Assembly: GCF_026745355.1 (NCBI RefSeq)
Contig: NC_079205.1
Span: 51,965,783 to 52,029,782 of the forward strand
Direction of reading: 5' to 3'
Length of the DNA stretch: 64,000 nucleotides
Source of the DNA: Beta vulgaris subsp. vulgaris
Taxonomy: Eukaryota; Streptophyta; Magnoliopsida; Caryophyllales; Amaranthaceae
Below are positions 33,332 through 45,241 of the stretch, one piece after another. Each line of letters opens with the position of its first letter. Position 1 is the stretch's first letter. The notes below the pieces were generated by a model that had not been told where the DNA came from, did no database searches, and saw only the letters and a list, made by a program, of their open reading frames with translations. Made by a program: the position numbers and the translations under genes.

Positions 33332-34779
33332 AAAAAATCAACTATACTACCAACTATCTTACATCGCTGGAACATGTAAGGTATGTGTTGAAGATAAATC
33401 ATAAAGCAAGTAGATGGAATGTGGTGCCGACGAGCCATGTCATGACTAGATCATTAACGAGAGCAAGCAGTAGAAAGACCACCGGTTAGCCGTTGTGTTC
33501 GGTGAAGACGATGAGTTGGCCGTGGGATTTACAACCAGTGGGCGACTTGGTGCTTTGTACAACTGAAGACTACAGACAAGGCGTGGTGTTGGATGAACAC
33601 CACGACCTCGCTGTGATGTTGATTGATTACGCGATTCTACTTGTTTTTCTACTCGGATCCAATTTCCTTTTTCATTAGATTTTCCTTTTAACCATAATAT
33701 AATATACGATATGTTTGAGGCCATTATATTTAGTTTGCTAAGTGAGACATATTATTCTTAAATCTAGAGAGATTTTTAAAGAGAGATTAGAGAGTTTAGA
33801 GAAATTAAGTATTCTCTTTTGTATCATTAGATACGCAAAAGTCCTAGGGAAGTTGATCTATTGCGGTCTTCTTCCTGTTTAAGGGTTTTCACATTAAAAC
33901 TAGTGTGTTTTTTATTGCGTTAATTTATTTATGCCTGTTTGTTATACTTCGATTACTCAATTTGTTAGCGTTTGCGATACTGATTCTTAAAAGAACACTC
34001 GTTCTACTACGAATCCTTCAAATATTGACCATCATTTAGATTTTCTGATTTCCACTTGTCGTGTTTACCTCACTTAAATAAAAGAAATTCCCAAGCTTTT
34101 GATTCATAAACTAAAAGGCAGTTTACTACTCTACTATGAAGGTTGTAATGTTGTATATTACCTATTCGATGTTTGTTTGGTTAAGTATGGGAAGTAAGAT
34201 TCTTATGAATATATATGTTTTTCCCATGTATCTTCATGTTCTAGAAAGTACCATGAGTCGTTTGATTAATTATGAAAATTTTACTTCTTATGAAAAGTTC
34301 TACATATCTAGCACCTAAGGTAAAAACCTTCTTCTATTTTGTACACTGCTTTTATATTTTCTAACCAAACTCTTTACATGTTGCTATATATCAATATATG
34401 TCAACCAAAAAGTAACTGATTCTAATACTTATACAACAAAGTTAACAAAGGAACCCCTAAAAAAGTCTCAATATATAAAGGAAACCTCCACCTTAAACTA
34501 GGTTATCATGAGCTCTTTCAGCCTTCAAGTATGTGCTTAATGACTTCAAGACTTGACAATTGTAGTTGTACTCCTATATATCTAGGTTATTTTTGCACTT
34601 ATCTCCTTTATTTCCAATCTATTCTTTTGTGTTCTTCAAAAGTCACTAAGTTGCTTTGAAAAATAATGAAAAGTCACATAATTTTTTAATCAAAGAAAAC
34701 AAAAGTCCTATTATTATAATATGAATTTAGTTTGTTACTTTTCCTTTTTTCTCAAGTAACAAAATCAATTTTTTGATGA
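33332..34779. other. Intergenic DNA
   Basis: About 1.4 kb. Small frames at 33232-33489 and 33493-33678 are not supported by any recognised domain. No element ends were found. It could hold diverged repeats that I cannot see by eye. Confidence 0.35.
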
Positions 34780-35384
34780 GTAATGGGTAAGAAAAAATTT
34801 CATTATTAATATATACTTTATGAAAATAACACTAAATACAATTTAACCCAGTGGTTAAAATTTTAGTATATTTACTTGAGACCTTGGGATCAAACCCTAT
34901 ACTATGCAATTTCTTAATTTTTTTATTATACATGCATTATACTCCCTCCGTCCCATAATATAGTGTTTGCATTCCTCTGAATGTCCCAAAATATTGTGCC
35001 TATTTCTTTTTTATCAATTTGTTTGGACTAAATTATCCTTCATTTCTACATAAAATTTTTCAAAATACCCCTACTTTCTTTTGAAAAATTTGTCCCTATT
35101 TATTGTTTTACACCATTCCAAGGTATATTTATTGCTCTTTCATTTTATTTTAAAAGAAAAAGAAGAAAAAAACTAGTTCCAAGACAAAAATATCCAATAA
35201 ACATTTACTTAAATATGTATTTTGTGAAATCCTAAAACTCTTTCCATTATCCTTAATTCTTGTGAAAAATGAGAAGTGAGCACTATATTATGGGACGGAG
35301 GGAGTATAAACTAAAACTCTTTAGGGAGAGTGTCACATGACACAATTTTTTGTTTTTAAACTCCTTTTAATATATTTGTATAGA
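34780..35384 (-). mobile_element. Decayed Helitron, family 2 copy F, with nested Stowaway
   Basis: On the minus strand it begins TCTATACAAATATATTAAAAGG at 35384 (A before it) and continues to TGACACTCTCC, as in the 8.66 kb copy. At the other side, the GAGACCTTGGGATCAAACCCTA and AAGAAAAAATTTCATTATTAA segments match that copy's 3' region in inverse. The final hairpin and CTAG are not recognisable, so the left boundary is approximate. A Stowaway MITE (34942-35304) interrupts it. Confidence 0.6.
34942..35304. mobile_element. Stowaway MITE inside a Helitron
   Basis: Perfect terminal repeats CTCCCTCCGTCCCATAATATAGTG and inverse, flanked by TA. 363 bp, non-coding. Its near-perfect termini suggest a younger insertion than its host. 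Confidence 0.92.
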
Positions 35385-35645
35385 TGTTATCAATAAACAT
35401 ATTCTTTTCTTCCTATGGCTTGAAGCACATATCTAATATAAGTAATAACTTTTGATGTTATTGTTCCCGTCCTCATTCTAATTCAAGAGGTTCTGCCCAT
35501 TATTTATTTTGCATCAATGACACATGTACTGTCTCTATGGTGCACACTTTTGTATTTTGCATTGGGAAGTCCAAACCTCAAACCTTATCGTTATTATTTG
35601 GCTAAAGTTTTATCTCCGGATTAGGTGAGATACATCATAAATCCG

Positions 35646-36790
35646 GGGCTTTGCTAAACAACGCCCTAAAATTTCCTACTAGCGCCCTAAATACGGTATT
35701 TTTATACCGTATTTATACTCTTACATTTCTTTTCTCTCTTCTTCCCTTTTACTCACTTGGATAAATTCAGAGATTTGAAGTTTCTCTTTGTTATTCTGTG
35801 GTAAGCCTAGCTATCTTTGTTATTAGTTCAACCACCTTACTCTTAAGATAATGAATGTCAAAATTTGAAGTTTCAACCATGACTAACTGAACTTGAAATA
35901 CAGTAGTATCTTTTACGTATTTGCAGAATAACTTGAAAGGTGGTAAATTCAGAGATTGCAGGAAACAATACCAAACAAAAATTCCCACCACCATTTGGAT
36001 AAACTAGGGACTATCTCCACGGCAACACCACCGCCACGTTCGTCTGTTTTGTACCCTATGTTCCACCACGGCTTCCCCTCTGTTTTTTCTTCATTTCAAT
36101 TTTTTTTTTTTTTAAAAAAATGGGGCGCCCACGAAGGACGCCCCACCACCGGTGGAGGCGCCCACGAAGGACGCCCCACCACCGGTGGAGGCGTCCTTGG
36201 CAGGCGCTCCACCACATGGTGGAGCGCCTTCCAAGGACGCCTCACCGGTGGTGGGCGTCCTTGGTGGCGCCCCATTTTTCTGAAATTTTTTTGAAAAAAA
36301 ATAGGTAGGCGTCACCATGGACGCCCCCCACCGGTGGCGGCGTCCATGGCAGCGCCTTACCATGTGGTGGACGCCTGCCATGGACGCCTCCACGTGGTGG
36401 GCGTCCATGTGGACGCTACCTATTTTTTTAAAAAAAAAATTCAGAAAAAGAACAAAAAGAGGAGAGGAGGGTGTGGGGCTACGGCGGTGGTTCTGTGTCG
36501 GTGGTGCAGTGGTGTGGCGGCGGGAAATGCGGCAGCGGTGGTGCGGCGGAGGTGCGGTGGTGCGGCGGAGGTGCAGTGGTGAGCTTTGTCTGTTTGATTT
36601 TTTTTCCCTAAAAAAAAAAAGCATTATGAGAGGTGGTAGTGTTGGTGGTGGTGGAGGGTGGGCATGAAGGTGATGGTGTGTGGGAAAGGGGAGGGGAAGA
36701 GAAAATGAAAAAAAAAAAATGAAAAATACAATATTTTATACAAATACAGGGCGTTAGTAGGAAATTCTAGGGCGTGATTTAGCAAATGAG
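35646..36790. mobile_element. Mutator/hAT-like TIR element with GC-rich core, copy 3
   Basis: TIRs of roughly 50 bases: the left has TTTGCTAAACAACGCCCTAA and TTTCCTACTAGCGCCC; the right, inverted, has TTTGCTAAATCACGCCCTAG and TTTCCTACTAACGCCC. An 8-base duplication TAAATCCG flanks it (35638-35645 and 36791-36798). The core (36120-36600) is a GC-rich array of GGCGTCC/GGACGCC words with CACCGGTGG. Eight bases fits hAT as well as Mutator, so the superfamily is uncertain. Long frames through the core are low-complexity artefacts. Confidence 0.75.
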
Positions 36791-36798
36791 TAAATCCG

Positions 36799-37423
36799 TA
36801 AGACCGTACTAAACTTCTATCACAACTTCATATCTCACTTTTACCTTACCTTACCTTAACTAAAATTCTATCACAAAGCTGAACAAATTCCCATCACTGC
36901 GCTCGTATGCATTTTACCAAACACAATCATTGCACGACCTAACGAGTAACAGTGCGATTTACAATGTGATAAGTAGGCGGAAAAAATGCATAAACCACAA
37001 TAAATGTAATCAATAATGAGTTAAGAATATAAATAAGCACCAATTCACACAAATACTTTATTCTCTATCTCTTTTTTATTGATTTTTCTTTAGAAGGTGC
37101 ATTAAGGAAAATTAAATTAAAGTCAAAACATTCCTCTAAAACAAAAGTCAAAAACATTAAACATGAATTGGAATAAAATGTCCATTTCCATAAAGTAAAG
37201 GACTTAATTTATTAATAAAAAGTGACAACTAATGTCATCTCCATGAACTCTAACCATCAATCGAAATGCCCTTTTCTTTGTTTCCCATAAAGAAAAATAT
37301 TGCACTAAAATAATTAGAAAGAATTACGTATTTATTAACTTTATTCCTTACATATACACTCCTAAAGTCCTAACTTTAATCAAACATTATTATATATAAA
37401 AAAATATAATATTTACACGAACC
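36799..37423. other. Downstream flank of the 37.4 kb ATL gene
   Basis: AT-rich, probably including the 3' UTR of the minus-strand gene near its right edge. No element was recognised. Confidence 0.4.
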
Positions 37424-37864
37424 TTACCAAGCGGGCCAGCAAAACCAGGGGAAGGCCCGGCCCGGCCTAGGTAGAAGACAAGCCCGACAACAGGGGCACG
37501 TTGAGTGAGTCTTGAGCCAGGAATCGACGCAATGAGAGTGAAACACGTGTTTGCATCTAGGCATGGAACGCAGCGTTTCGTTCTCCTTAAACACCGCCAA
37601 ACAAATGACGCACACATTCATCCCGCGGCACAGCTTCTTCCCCTGCGCCGCGGAGTATGCGAACATAGGGAAAGTCTCGATCACCGTTGGATCAACGCCA
37701 CGTGGACCCCCTGAGAATGGATCATCAAGTACGGCGGGATCCACGCGGCGACGTTTGATGCAGCAGTGTGTGATGATGAAGAAGATTAGGAAGGCCAAGA
37801 TGGAGGCGGCCATTGCTACGAGGAGAGAGAAAGTTAGCCAGTATAAAGTTTGAGATGATAACAT
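37424..37864 (-). CDS. ATL-type RING-H2 E3 ubiquitin ligase, 146 aa
   Basis: A compact ATL protein. Seen: a transmembrane segment at about 9-33; basic KRRR at 37-40; a GLD-type motif as GVDPTVIETFPMFAY (56-70); and a complete RING-H2 with ligands C85, C88, C104, H106, H109, C112, C123 and C126. The E2-contact Trp is W117 and the Pro after C123 is present. The C-terminus is only 20 residues beyond the RING and is rich in Pro, Trp and Phe. The ATG at 37864 immediately precedes the hydrophobic stretch. Codon composition is GC-richer than its surroundings, as expected of a working gene in this repeat-rich area. The role (membrane E3) comes from family knowledge; the substrate is unknown. Confidence 0.92.
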   Translation of the reverse strand: MLSSQTLYWLTFSLLVAMAASILAFLIFFIITHCCIKRRRVDPAVLDDPFSGGPRGVDPTVIETFPMFAYSAAQGKKLCRGMNVCVICLAVFKENETLRSMPRCKHVFHSHCVDSWLKTHSTCPCCRACLLPRPGRAFPWFCWPAW

Positions 37865-38256
37865 GTTTTTGTTGTGTTCTGTTTGGTTTTTGATGAGTTT
37901 GTGGAGAAATGATTGATTTTGATAGTGGGTTTAGGTGGTGTATTGATTTTGGGGATAACAACGAAAGTTGAGATTTTGGGGCGAGTTCTCCACAAAGTTA
38001 TGGGCTGTTTTTTTGTGATATGATTGAAGTTTGATTTCGTGTTGGAGTGTGGTGATGATGAAGTTTTAGCTGAATTAGGCTAAGTCGAAGTCATCGTGAA
38101 TTTGACACATTTATATCAATTATTTTTGCTGGCATAATTGTTCATTGTTGTATTTGTATACTTGAAGTCATATATACTATAGTCTTATATTATATACCAC
38201 GCGGTTTGTTATCTTCTATGTGTCGCCCCGTGTGAAGCATTGTGATTTGTTAGGGT
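37865..38256. other. Promoter-side region of the 37.4 kb ATL gene
   Basis: 392 bases upstream of the minus-strand ATL gene, up to the edge of a hAT-like element. The first 100 bases are G/T-rich on the plus strand. No confident TATA box or other gene was found. Confidence 0.35.
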
Positions 38257-38593
38257 TAGAGATAACAGTGGATCCGGACCCGGCCCGAATCCCGGACCCT
38301 GTCCGGATTTGTGGAACCGGCCCGAATTCATGGACCCGGCCCGGATCCGTTTTTCAAATCTGGATCCTAAAATTATGGATAGGTTGGATCCGGGTCGGAT
38401 TCGAGTCGGATCCGGGTCCACTTGTCAGATCACAGATTCGGGTCTGGATCTGTACAATAGACTCGGACCCACATATTCGATTTTTAAAAAAGATGTCCAC
38501 ATTGGGCTGATGTCTGGTTGGTCCTCCTCTCCATTTTAATGTCCTAAGTCTCCTAACTCCTAAACTTATGTTTCTAACTCCCTCATGCGGTCC

Positions 38594-40517
38594 CACAACA
38601 AGAATGTCACTATTTTCCGTCCGCCAAAATCGGACGCTAAAAACACGGGATCGGACGCTAAAGAGATTAGCGTCCGTCAACGGACGCTAAAAGGCTGATG
38701 CAAAACCCCTAGTCGCTAATTGACCAATTAGCGTCCGCTAAGTGGACGCTAAAAAATTAGCGTCCGAAATTTCAAAGTTAGCGTCCGATTATTACTGTCG
38801 GACGCTAATTAGCGTCCGGTTAATGTCGGACGCTAATTAGCGTCCGATTAATGTCGGGCGCTAAAGTTGTGAAGCGGATGCTAAAACAGACCCCCTCATT
38901 ATCAGCTTTCACTTGCCAAGGTACTTTCAATTATAATGTCGAACAACTTTCACTTACTTTATTATTTTTATTTAATTCATTTTATTTACTTTCAACTATT
39001 ATTTCAAAATGAACATTGCTAGAATAACAAAAATTGAGAATTAAACTTTTGCTTTTTTCCATTTTTGCTTTTTAAAGTTCACTCTTAATTATTATAAAAG
39101 TAATGAAATACCAATAATACAAACCAATTAGAAGCTAAACAAGTACAAACAAATGAGAAATGAAATATTTTTATTTATATATAAAAATACTTATACAATA
39201 TATTGGAAAATATCCCATAATAATACAATCTGAAACAACAAACTTAAAAAGTTACACTCCAACTTCAATATTGCAGGTACAAGAATCCATAATATGGGGC
39301 TCAAATCCAACTTTAAATCAGGAGCAAACCCTGAAGATCTTCTATCTGCAGCAAACATGTAGAATAAAATCAAAATATTTTCCCAAAAATAACCCCTAAA
39401 TTTTATAGAGAATGTTTTCCAAAAAAAACATAAAAAAAGAAAAAAGAAGAAAAACCGATTCCCAAAAAAAGAAAAAAAAAGAAAAACTGATTCCCAAAAA
39501 CGAAACATTGAATACCAAAGAATGAAAAATGGAATGCATAAAAACGAAAACAAAAAAAAACGAAAATAAAAAATTTAAAAATCAGAAAACGAAAACCATT
39601 ATGAGAAAAACCAAAAACTAAAAATCAAAAATAAAAAAACCCAAAAAACCCAGCACCCCCACATCCCAAATCTGACCGACCCACCCAAACAAACAACAAA
39701 ATTAACAACCCAGATCCATAACCCTTAACCAACCAAGAAATGAACACAGATCCATAACCCACAAACCCAAAAACTTAGACGAAAATTTATTCAAAATGGA
39801 CAAAACTAAAAATCGAAAATCAAACCAAAAGAAACAAATGAATTAACCAAAAAACAAAAATAAAAAAAAAAGATAAATCAAAAACCGATAAATGAAAAAA
39901 CGAAAATCAAAATCCGAAAAATGAAAAAATCCAAAATCAAAAACCAGAAACGGAAACAAAAAACAAAAATAAAATAACCCACTTACCTTCAAATCGAAGC
40001 GGTTGTGTTTCCAGATCCAGAAGAGAGAAAACAAAGAGAAGGAGAGATGAGAGAGAAAAGAGAGTAAATAGATGTGAGAGAAAATTTTGAGTGAATAAAG
40101 AGAGAGAAAATGAAGGGAATGAGAGAGAGAGTGTGAGATGCGTGACTGATGAAGGGGAGAAGAGATATGAGAGAGAAGATAAGGGAGGTGAGAGAATGAA
40201 AGGTGAGAATGTGAGATAGAGAATGAGAGGATATAATGAAGGGTCGACTTTTAGGCCGTTAAATTAGCGTCCGTTCCACAGACGTTAAATTTTAGATAGC
40301 GGACGCTAATTAGCGTCCGTCTAAAAACGGATGCTAATTTTCAAAAAACGGACGCTAATTAGCGTCCGCTCCAAAAACGGACGCTAATTTTTGGAAGCGG
40401 ACGCTAATTAGCATCCGTACCAATGACGGACGCTAAATTTACAAAAACGGACACTAATTAGCGTCTGATTAGGCCGGGCGGTAAATTCAGACGCTAAAAG
40501 CGCGGATTCTTGTTGTG
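38594..40517. mobile_element. CACTA-like element with CACAACAAG ends
   Basis: Ends CACAACAAGAAT on both sides (right end inverted), flanked by the 3-base duplication TCC (38591-38593 and 40518-40520). Subterminal zones (38630-38880 and 40255-40495) are dense inverted arrays of GGACGCTAA/TTAGCGTCC, the typical CACTA arrangement. The terminal CACAA replaces the usual CACTA. The interior is A-rich low-complexity DNA and encodes nothing recognisable. Confidence 0.82.
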
Positions 40518-41218
40518 TCCTGCACTCCTGCCTAAACCGGTAAACCCTAACTTCCTCCTGCTACCAACCGCATGTACACTCGTTCCAGCCAGTTCCTGCG
40601 CGTTTCTCCACCAGTTCCGGCCATCGGTTCTGTCCATAGTATGGGTATCTTGAGCCCAAAGACAAACCTTAGGGGTATTTGAGAAATTTCCCAAATATGG
40701 GGGTAATTTGGGAATTATGCCAAACCTCAGGGGTATCTGAGGAAATTTCCCAAGATTTTAATAATTAGTATAGTAGTACTATATTAGGACGTGTTAGTAA
40801 TTGAAGTTTTAATGACGAAAAATTCTTTTAAATATTTTTAAAGGGGGTTTAAAATATTTTAAAATTGCTGAAAATTATTTGAGTATTGATTTTTGGTTAT
40901 GTTGATTTTTATTAGGCAGAGAATTTGTTGTAAGTAACTTTTAAGGTTGTGAAAGCGGTCACCCAATTTGTCTACACAAGGTACGTACATACCGATGTGT
41001 TGATGTGCATAGTATCATGATTTTAAGGATGAAAATCATGTAGTATCATGTATAAGAACTATTTTGAGTTCATATATGATTTCTATTGTGTTGGATTTGC
41101 ATGTTTTGTGCCGTTGTGTGAAACATGTTGATTATGAGATTATATTATGTTTGTATGAAAGTTTGATGCAAGCATATGGTTGTGAACTTTATTTTATTAA
41201 TTCACATGGGGGAATTAA

Positions 41219-41243
41219 CATATATATATATATATATATATAT
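41219..41243. repeat. (TA)n microsatellite
   Basis: A short run of TA dinucleotides directly before the second copy of the CTGCGCGTTTCTCCACCAG phrase. Confidence 0.9.
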
Positions 41244-41841
41244 CCTGCGCGTTTCTCCACCAGTTTCGGCCATCGATTCCGGCGCGTTTCTCCACCAGTT
41301 CCGGCCACCGGTTCCTGCACACGTTTCTCCACCGTTTCTCCACCGACTCCAGGCTCCAGTTTCCTAGGTCTGTCTCTTTCTCTGTCTACTTTTCGAAATT
41401 TGATTTTTTTTCTTGTTATCTTTTTTCCTGAAATCTTATTTGATATTGATGATTATCTAGGGTTTTGATTTGGTATGATATGTTTAGGGTTTCGGTTTTT
41501 GATTGAATCGACTTTGTTGTTGAAAGTTATTGTTTGTTGTGGTTGTATTATGGTGTTTAAGATGCTTTTTTCGTTGGAGATGAGAACAATTAGCGTTTCA
41601 ACGCTTCGGAAATCATTCTAATCGCTTTGGAAATCATTTTAATATCACAAAGTAGGTGAAATTGCATGAAATGAGTCGGATCCATTTTGGACCCGAATCC
41701 GCAGAATCCGCCGGATCTGGATTCGGGTCCAACTTTCTTAGACCCGATGGATTCGGGTCGGATCTGGATCCAGGGTCTGAAAACGGATCTGGATCCGGGT
41801 CCACCTGGACCCGGTCCAGATCCGACCCGTTGTCATCCCTA

Positions 41842-43029
41842 GTTATGGTGTATTCAAAAATAATTCCAATTAAAGGTATTCTTAAAACTGGAAAATTTGT
41901 AAAAAAAAAAAAACTTTTAAAATTTTTTGTAAAAAAAATTTTGAAACCATTATATAAAGAAAAAATAAAAACTTAATTTTTTTTTCAAGATGAAACATGT
42001 TCTCATTTTTGGATATTTGACTATATCCATTATGATATTGACCATTCTAATTCTCTTTTTCCTCTATAACTATCACCTAGCCACCACTGCACCTCCAGCC
42101 TGCCCCCACCTCTACATCCCCACCTCACCTCCACCCAGTCTCCACCAACCGTGCGCACTTGCAAGCCCCCACCCCTCCCTCCACCCCCACCAGTTGCAAC
42201 CCTTTCCTCTTCCCTCTTCCCTCCCCCTCCCCCCTCTCCTCTCCCTTCTTCCTCCCCCCCTACGCCACCGTTCCTCCCAAAACCCCCTTCCTCCACAAAG
42301 CCTCCCCTCCCACACACACATATAGGCAACTTTTAAAGAGAAGTGAATTTGAGATAATGCATGGGTGTGATGTTGCAATTAAGAGAAATACCAAATATGG
42401 GGTTAAAGGAAGATTAAAAAAAGTCAATGCAGGAAATGATATGGTCAACACCGTCAAATGGGAATAGAATCTTGCAGAAAAGATTAAGTTTGTAGTTTTT
42501 TTTTGCAAATAATGCTTTAAATCAAAGGGGTTTTTTTTCGAAATTTTTTTGTTGGCAAATTTCTCAAAATAAAAATCTAATTATTTTATGTTTAGAGTTA
42601 CAAATATTATGACATTATTAACTTTTTCACCTATTAAGATTAAAAAGATAAACGAACATACTAAAAAGATAAAATGTGATTTCCAAAAATATTAGAAGCT
42701 TCTGATTTTAAAAATATATATGATTTGCTGAACAAAAATCATTGGAGGCTTCTCATCTGAAAAAAAGAAAATCATTACAAACTTCTCATTTTTTTTAAAA
42801 AAAAAGCTTCTCAAAGATAAAACCTCAACCCCTTACATGCTTTGGTTGGAATCCAAGATCGGTTGAACTTCTTTCTTATATGCATTTTATTTACTTTTAG
42901 GTTCTACTACATCCACTATAAAATTAATTCAACACTTGTCTTTAGCATGGAGATTTAGGAGGGATTAGAAGTGAGGTATTGTAATAATATTTAAGATAAG
43001 GTGAAAGAAAAGTTGTTGAACGTGAGTGG

Positions 43030-43032
<3 letters not shown>
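41842..43032. other. Intergenic DNA with a pyrimidine-rich tract
   Basis: The tract 42060-42320 is almost pure C/T on the plus strand (CCTCCCCCTCC and similar), flanked by AT-rich DNA. It resembles the GC-skewed cores of the Mutator-like elements here, but I found no matching TIRs or target duplication. Frames through it are low-complexity. The rest shows nothing. Confidence 0.45.

Positions 43033-43080
<48 letters not shown>
43033..43080. repeat. (TA)n microsatellite
   Basis: Uninterrupted TA run bordering a small inverted-repeat element on its left side. Confidence 0.95.
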
Positions 43081-43445
<365 letters not shown>

Positions 43446-43853
43446 TATTCTAGAAGTATTGCATCAATTAAAGAAATACTAAAATAGACAAGTGTTGTAA
43501 TAATTTTGTAGCGAAAAAAGTATTTGTGTTTGGATGGAAATATTTTTCAGGAAAATATTTTTTTTTATTTTCAGTTGTTTGATTGGACAAGAGATTTAAA
43601 AAGGAAAAATAAGGTAGAAAGATATTTTTATCCCTCTTTGTAAACATTTTCCTCTAAACTTTGAAGGAAAATTATTTTCTTTCCCTTTCTCATTCCCAAC
43701 ATTTCCATTTTCCCCTTCTTAACTTTAACATTATTAAATCAAATAAAAGAAAAGTAATACTCATTTGCGTTTTCTACTGGAATATTTTTTTCATAGAAAA
43801 TATTTTCTGTCAAACCAATCAGACACTTAATAGTTTTGACTTACTCTTGTTTA

Positions 43854-44122
43854 CAGGGCCGTCTCAAAGATTTTAGGGCCCCGGTTCTAACATGAAAATT
43901 GGGCCCCTAAATCTATAGAAAATAAAGATGAAAGGTTAGAGTTCTAAAGATGGAAAGTTGAAAATCTAACGATAAATCATTGACAAATTTATTAAGGATG
44001 GAAAACAATGGTGATTTCTTCAAATATAAAGTAAAATTTTCAAAATAACATATTTTGGAGCCTTTATAATTTTGGGGGCCCTGTGCTGTTGGGCTCCTTG
44101 CACACCCTCATCTACCCCTCTG
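43854..44122. mobile_element. Small hAT-type element with CAGGGCCG end
   Basis: Starts CAGGGCCGTCTCAAAG and contains GGGCCCC blocks at both sides (TTAGGGCCCCGG and TTTGGGGGCCCTG). Flanks CTTGTTTA (43846-43853) and GTTGTTTA (44123-44130) agree in 7 of 8 bases. The right terminus (CCCCTCTG) is a worn inverse of the left. Non-coding, 269 bp. Confidence 0.6.
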
Positions 44123-44642
44123 GTTGTTTACACATATCCCATTTCTTATAATCATAATGAAATTATTTGTTACTTAATTTTTTATATGTTAGGTGGAGTA
44201 CCCCCCAACTCACCCCCCTTTCTTTTTTACTCTTTTTTCTATATGATTGATTTTTAGCATGATTTGACTATCATTATATTACTCTTTCATACTGTTTTGG
44301 TTCATATCCTATCTTTGTCAATAAAAAAAAAATACTCAATATTCTCTCTCTTAAATTGTACCCCCACCATTTCCATCACACATACTTTAATAACTTGAAA
44401 TTCTGAACTATTTTTTCAAATGATACCAAACCTATTCAAATTAGTAAAACCAAGTGTAATTTTGTTATATTTAATGACAAATTACAAATTTATGTTTATC
44501 CGCGATAGAAATGATAATATGGGGGTTAATTATTTATAAGAAAGTGTTATATGTCAGAGTTATCTAATATATGATTGTTTTTTGGGATTAAAAAGAAAGA
44601 ATGACAGTGATTTTGGATGATTACAACTTCATATAAATCTAA
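44123..44642. other. Intergenic DNA
   Basis: 520 bases, AT-rich, without recognised gene or element. Confidence 0.4.
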
Positions 44643-45241
44643 CTAGAATTTTTTGCACGCGATGCGTGCTTGAATATTTTTCGAAACAGAAACTCGATTT
44701 TCTTCGACATAAGAGTCAAAATTTGAAAATTAGACATACAAAGTATAATTGTTTTTAGTTGCGAAATTTGATTGGTTTAGTTTATGTCACTTAAGTCTCT
44801 CACCATTCTTTTTGGTTTTTTTTTTTTTTTTTACTTTTCAAAGTTAAATTCTATGAACAAAATAGAAATTTTATTGAATTTATTTATGATTTCTAATATT
44901 ATAATTTTTTAATTGATTTTTGAATTAAGTACAGTATTTCATAAATTGTAAAGAAAGTGGACACTTTGATTTCAAGTCAATTTTTTCCTAGGTTGTAGTT
45001 TGTAAGTGAATTTTTTAGTTTTTATAAAGTTTTCTCATTTTAGTGATTTGCATAACGTAAATTATACAATTTTATGATTTTAGTTGACTTGTGAGTGATT
45101 GTTATAATTATATTTTTGGTATTTTTGTTTGAAGCCCCCTTTGATTTGTAAGTGAAATTGTAATTTAGAATGGGAGGGGGGGCAAAATAGGCATTTCAAA
45201 AAAGGACACCATTGCTCCCCCCTTCCCTTATATAATAGAGA
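44643..45241 (-). mobile_element. Non-autonomous Helitron, family 1 copy C
   Basis: On the minus strand it starts TCTCTATTATATAAGGG at 45241 (A before) and ends CTAG at 44643-44646 (T after). The GCACGCATCGCGTGC hairpin is at 44655-44669. Highly similar to copy B over most of B's length but with about 150 extra bases near the 5' side. No protein encoded. Confidence 0.87.

Larger units (their letters stand above)
38257..41841. mobile_element. hAT-like element (3.6 kb) with a CACTA-like insertion
   Basis: The left end TAGAGATAACAGTGGATCCGG matches the inverse of the right end (TAGGGATGACAACGGGTCGG) imperfectly. GTTAGGGT at 38249-38256 and GTTATGGT at 41842-41849 form an 8-base duplication with one mismatch, typical of an older hAT insertion. 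The arms are full of GGATCCGG/GGGTCCGG words. No transposase was recognised. A CACTA-like element (38594-40517) occupies over half of it. A CTGCGCGTTTCTCCACCAG phrase is repeated at 40590-40620 and 41245-41300. Confidence 0.65.

Noticed and set aside
36112..36667. Several 80-170-residue frames on both strands in the GC-rich block at 36.1-36.7 kb
   Set aside because: Low-complexity His/Arg/Thr/Gly repeats from the GGCGTCC array in the core of a TIR element.
42030..42378. Overlapping Pro-rich and Gly-rich frames
   Set aside because: A C/T-rich tract gives open frames on both strands. No start context, domain or splice signals.
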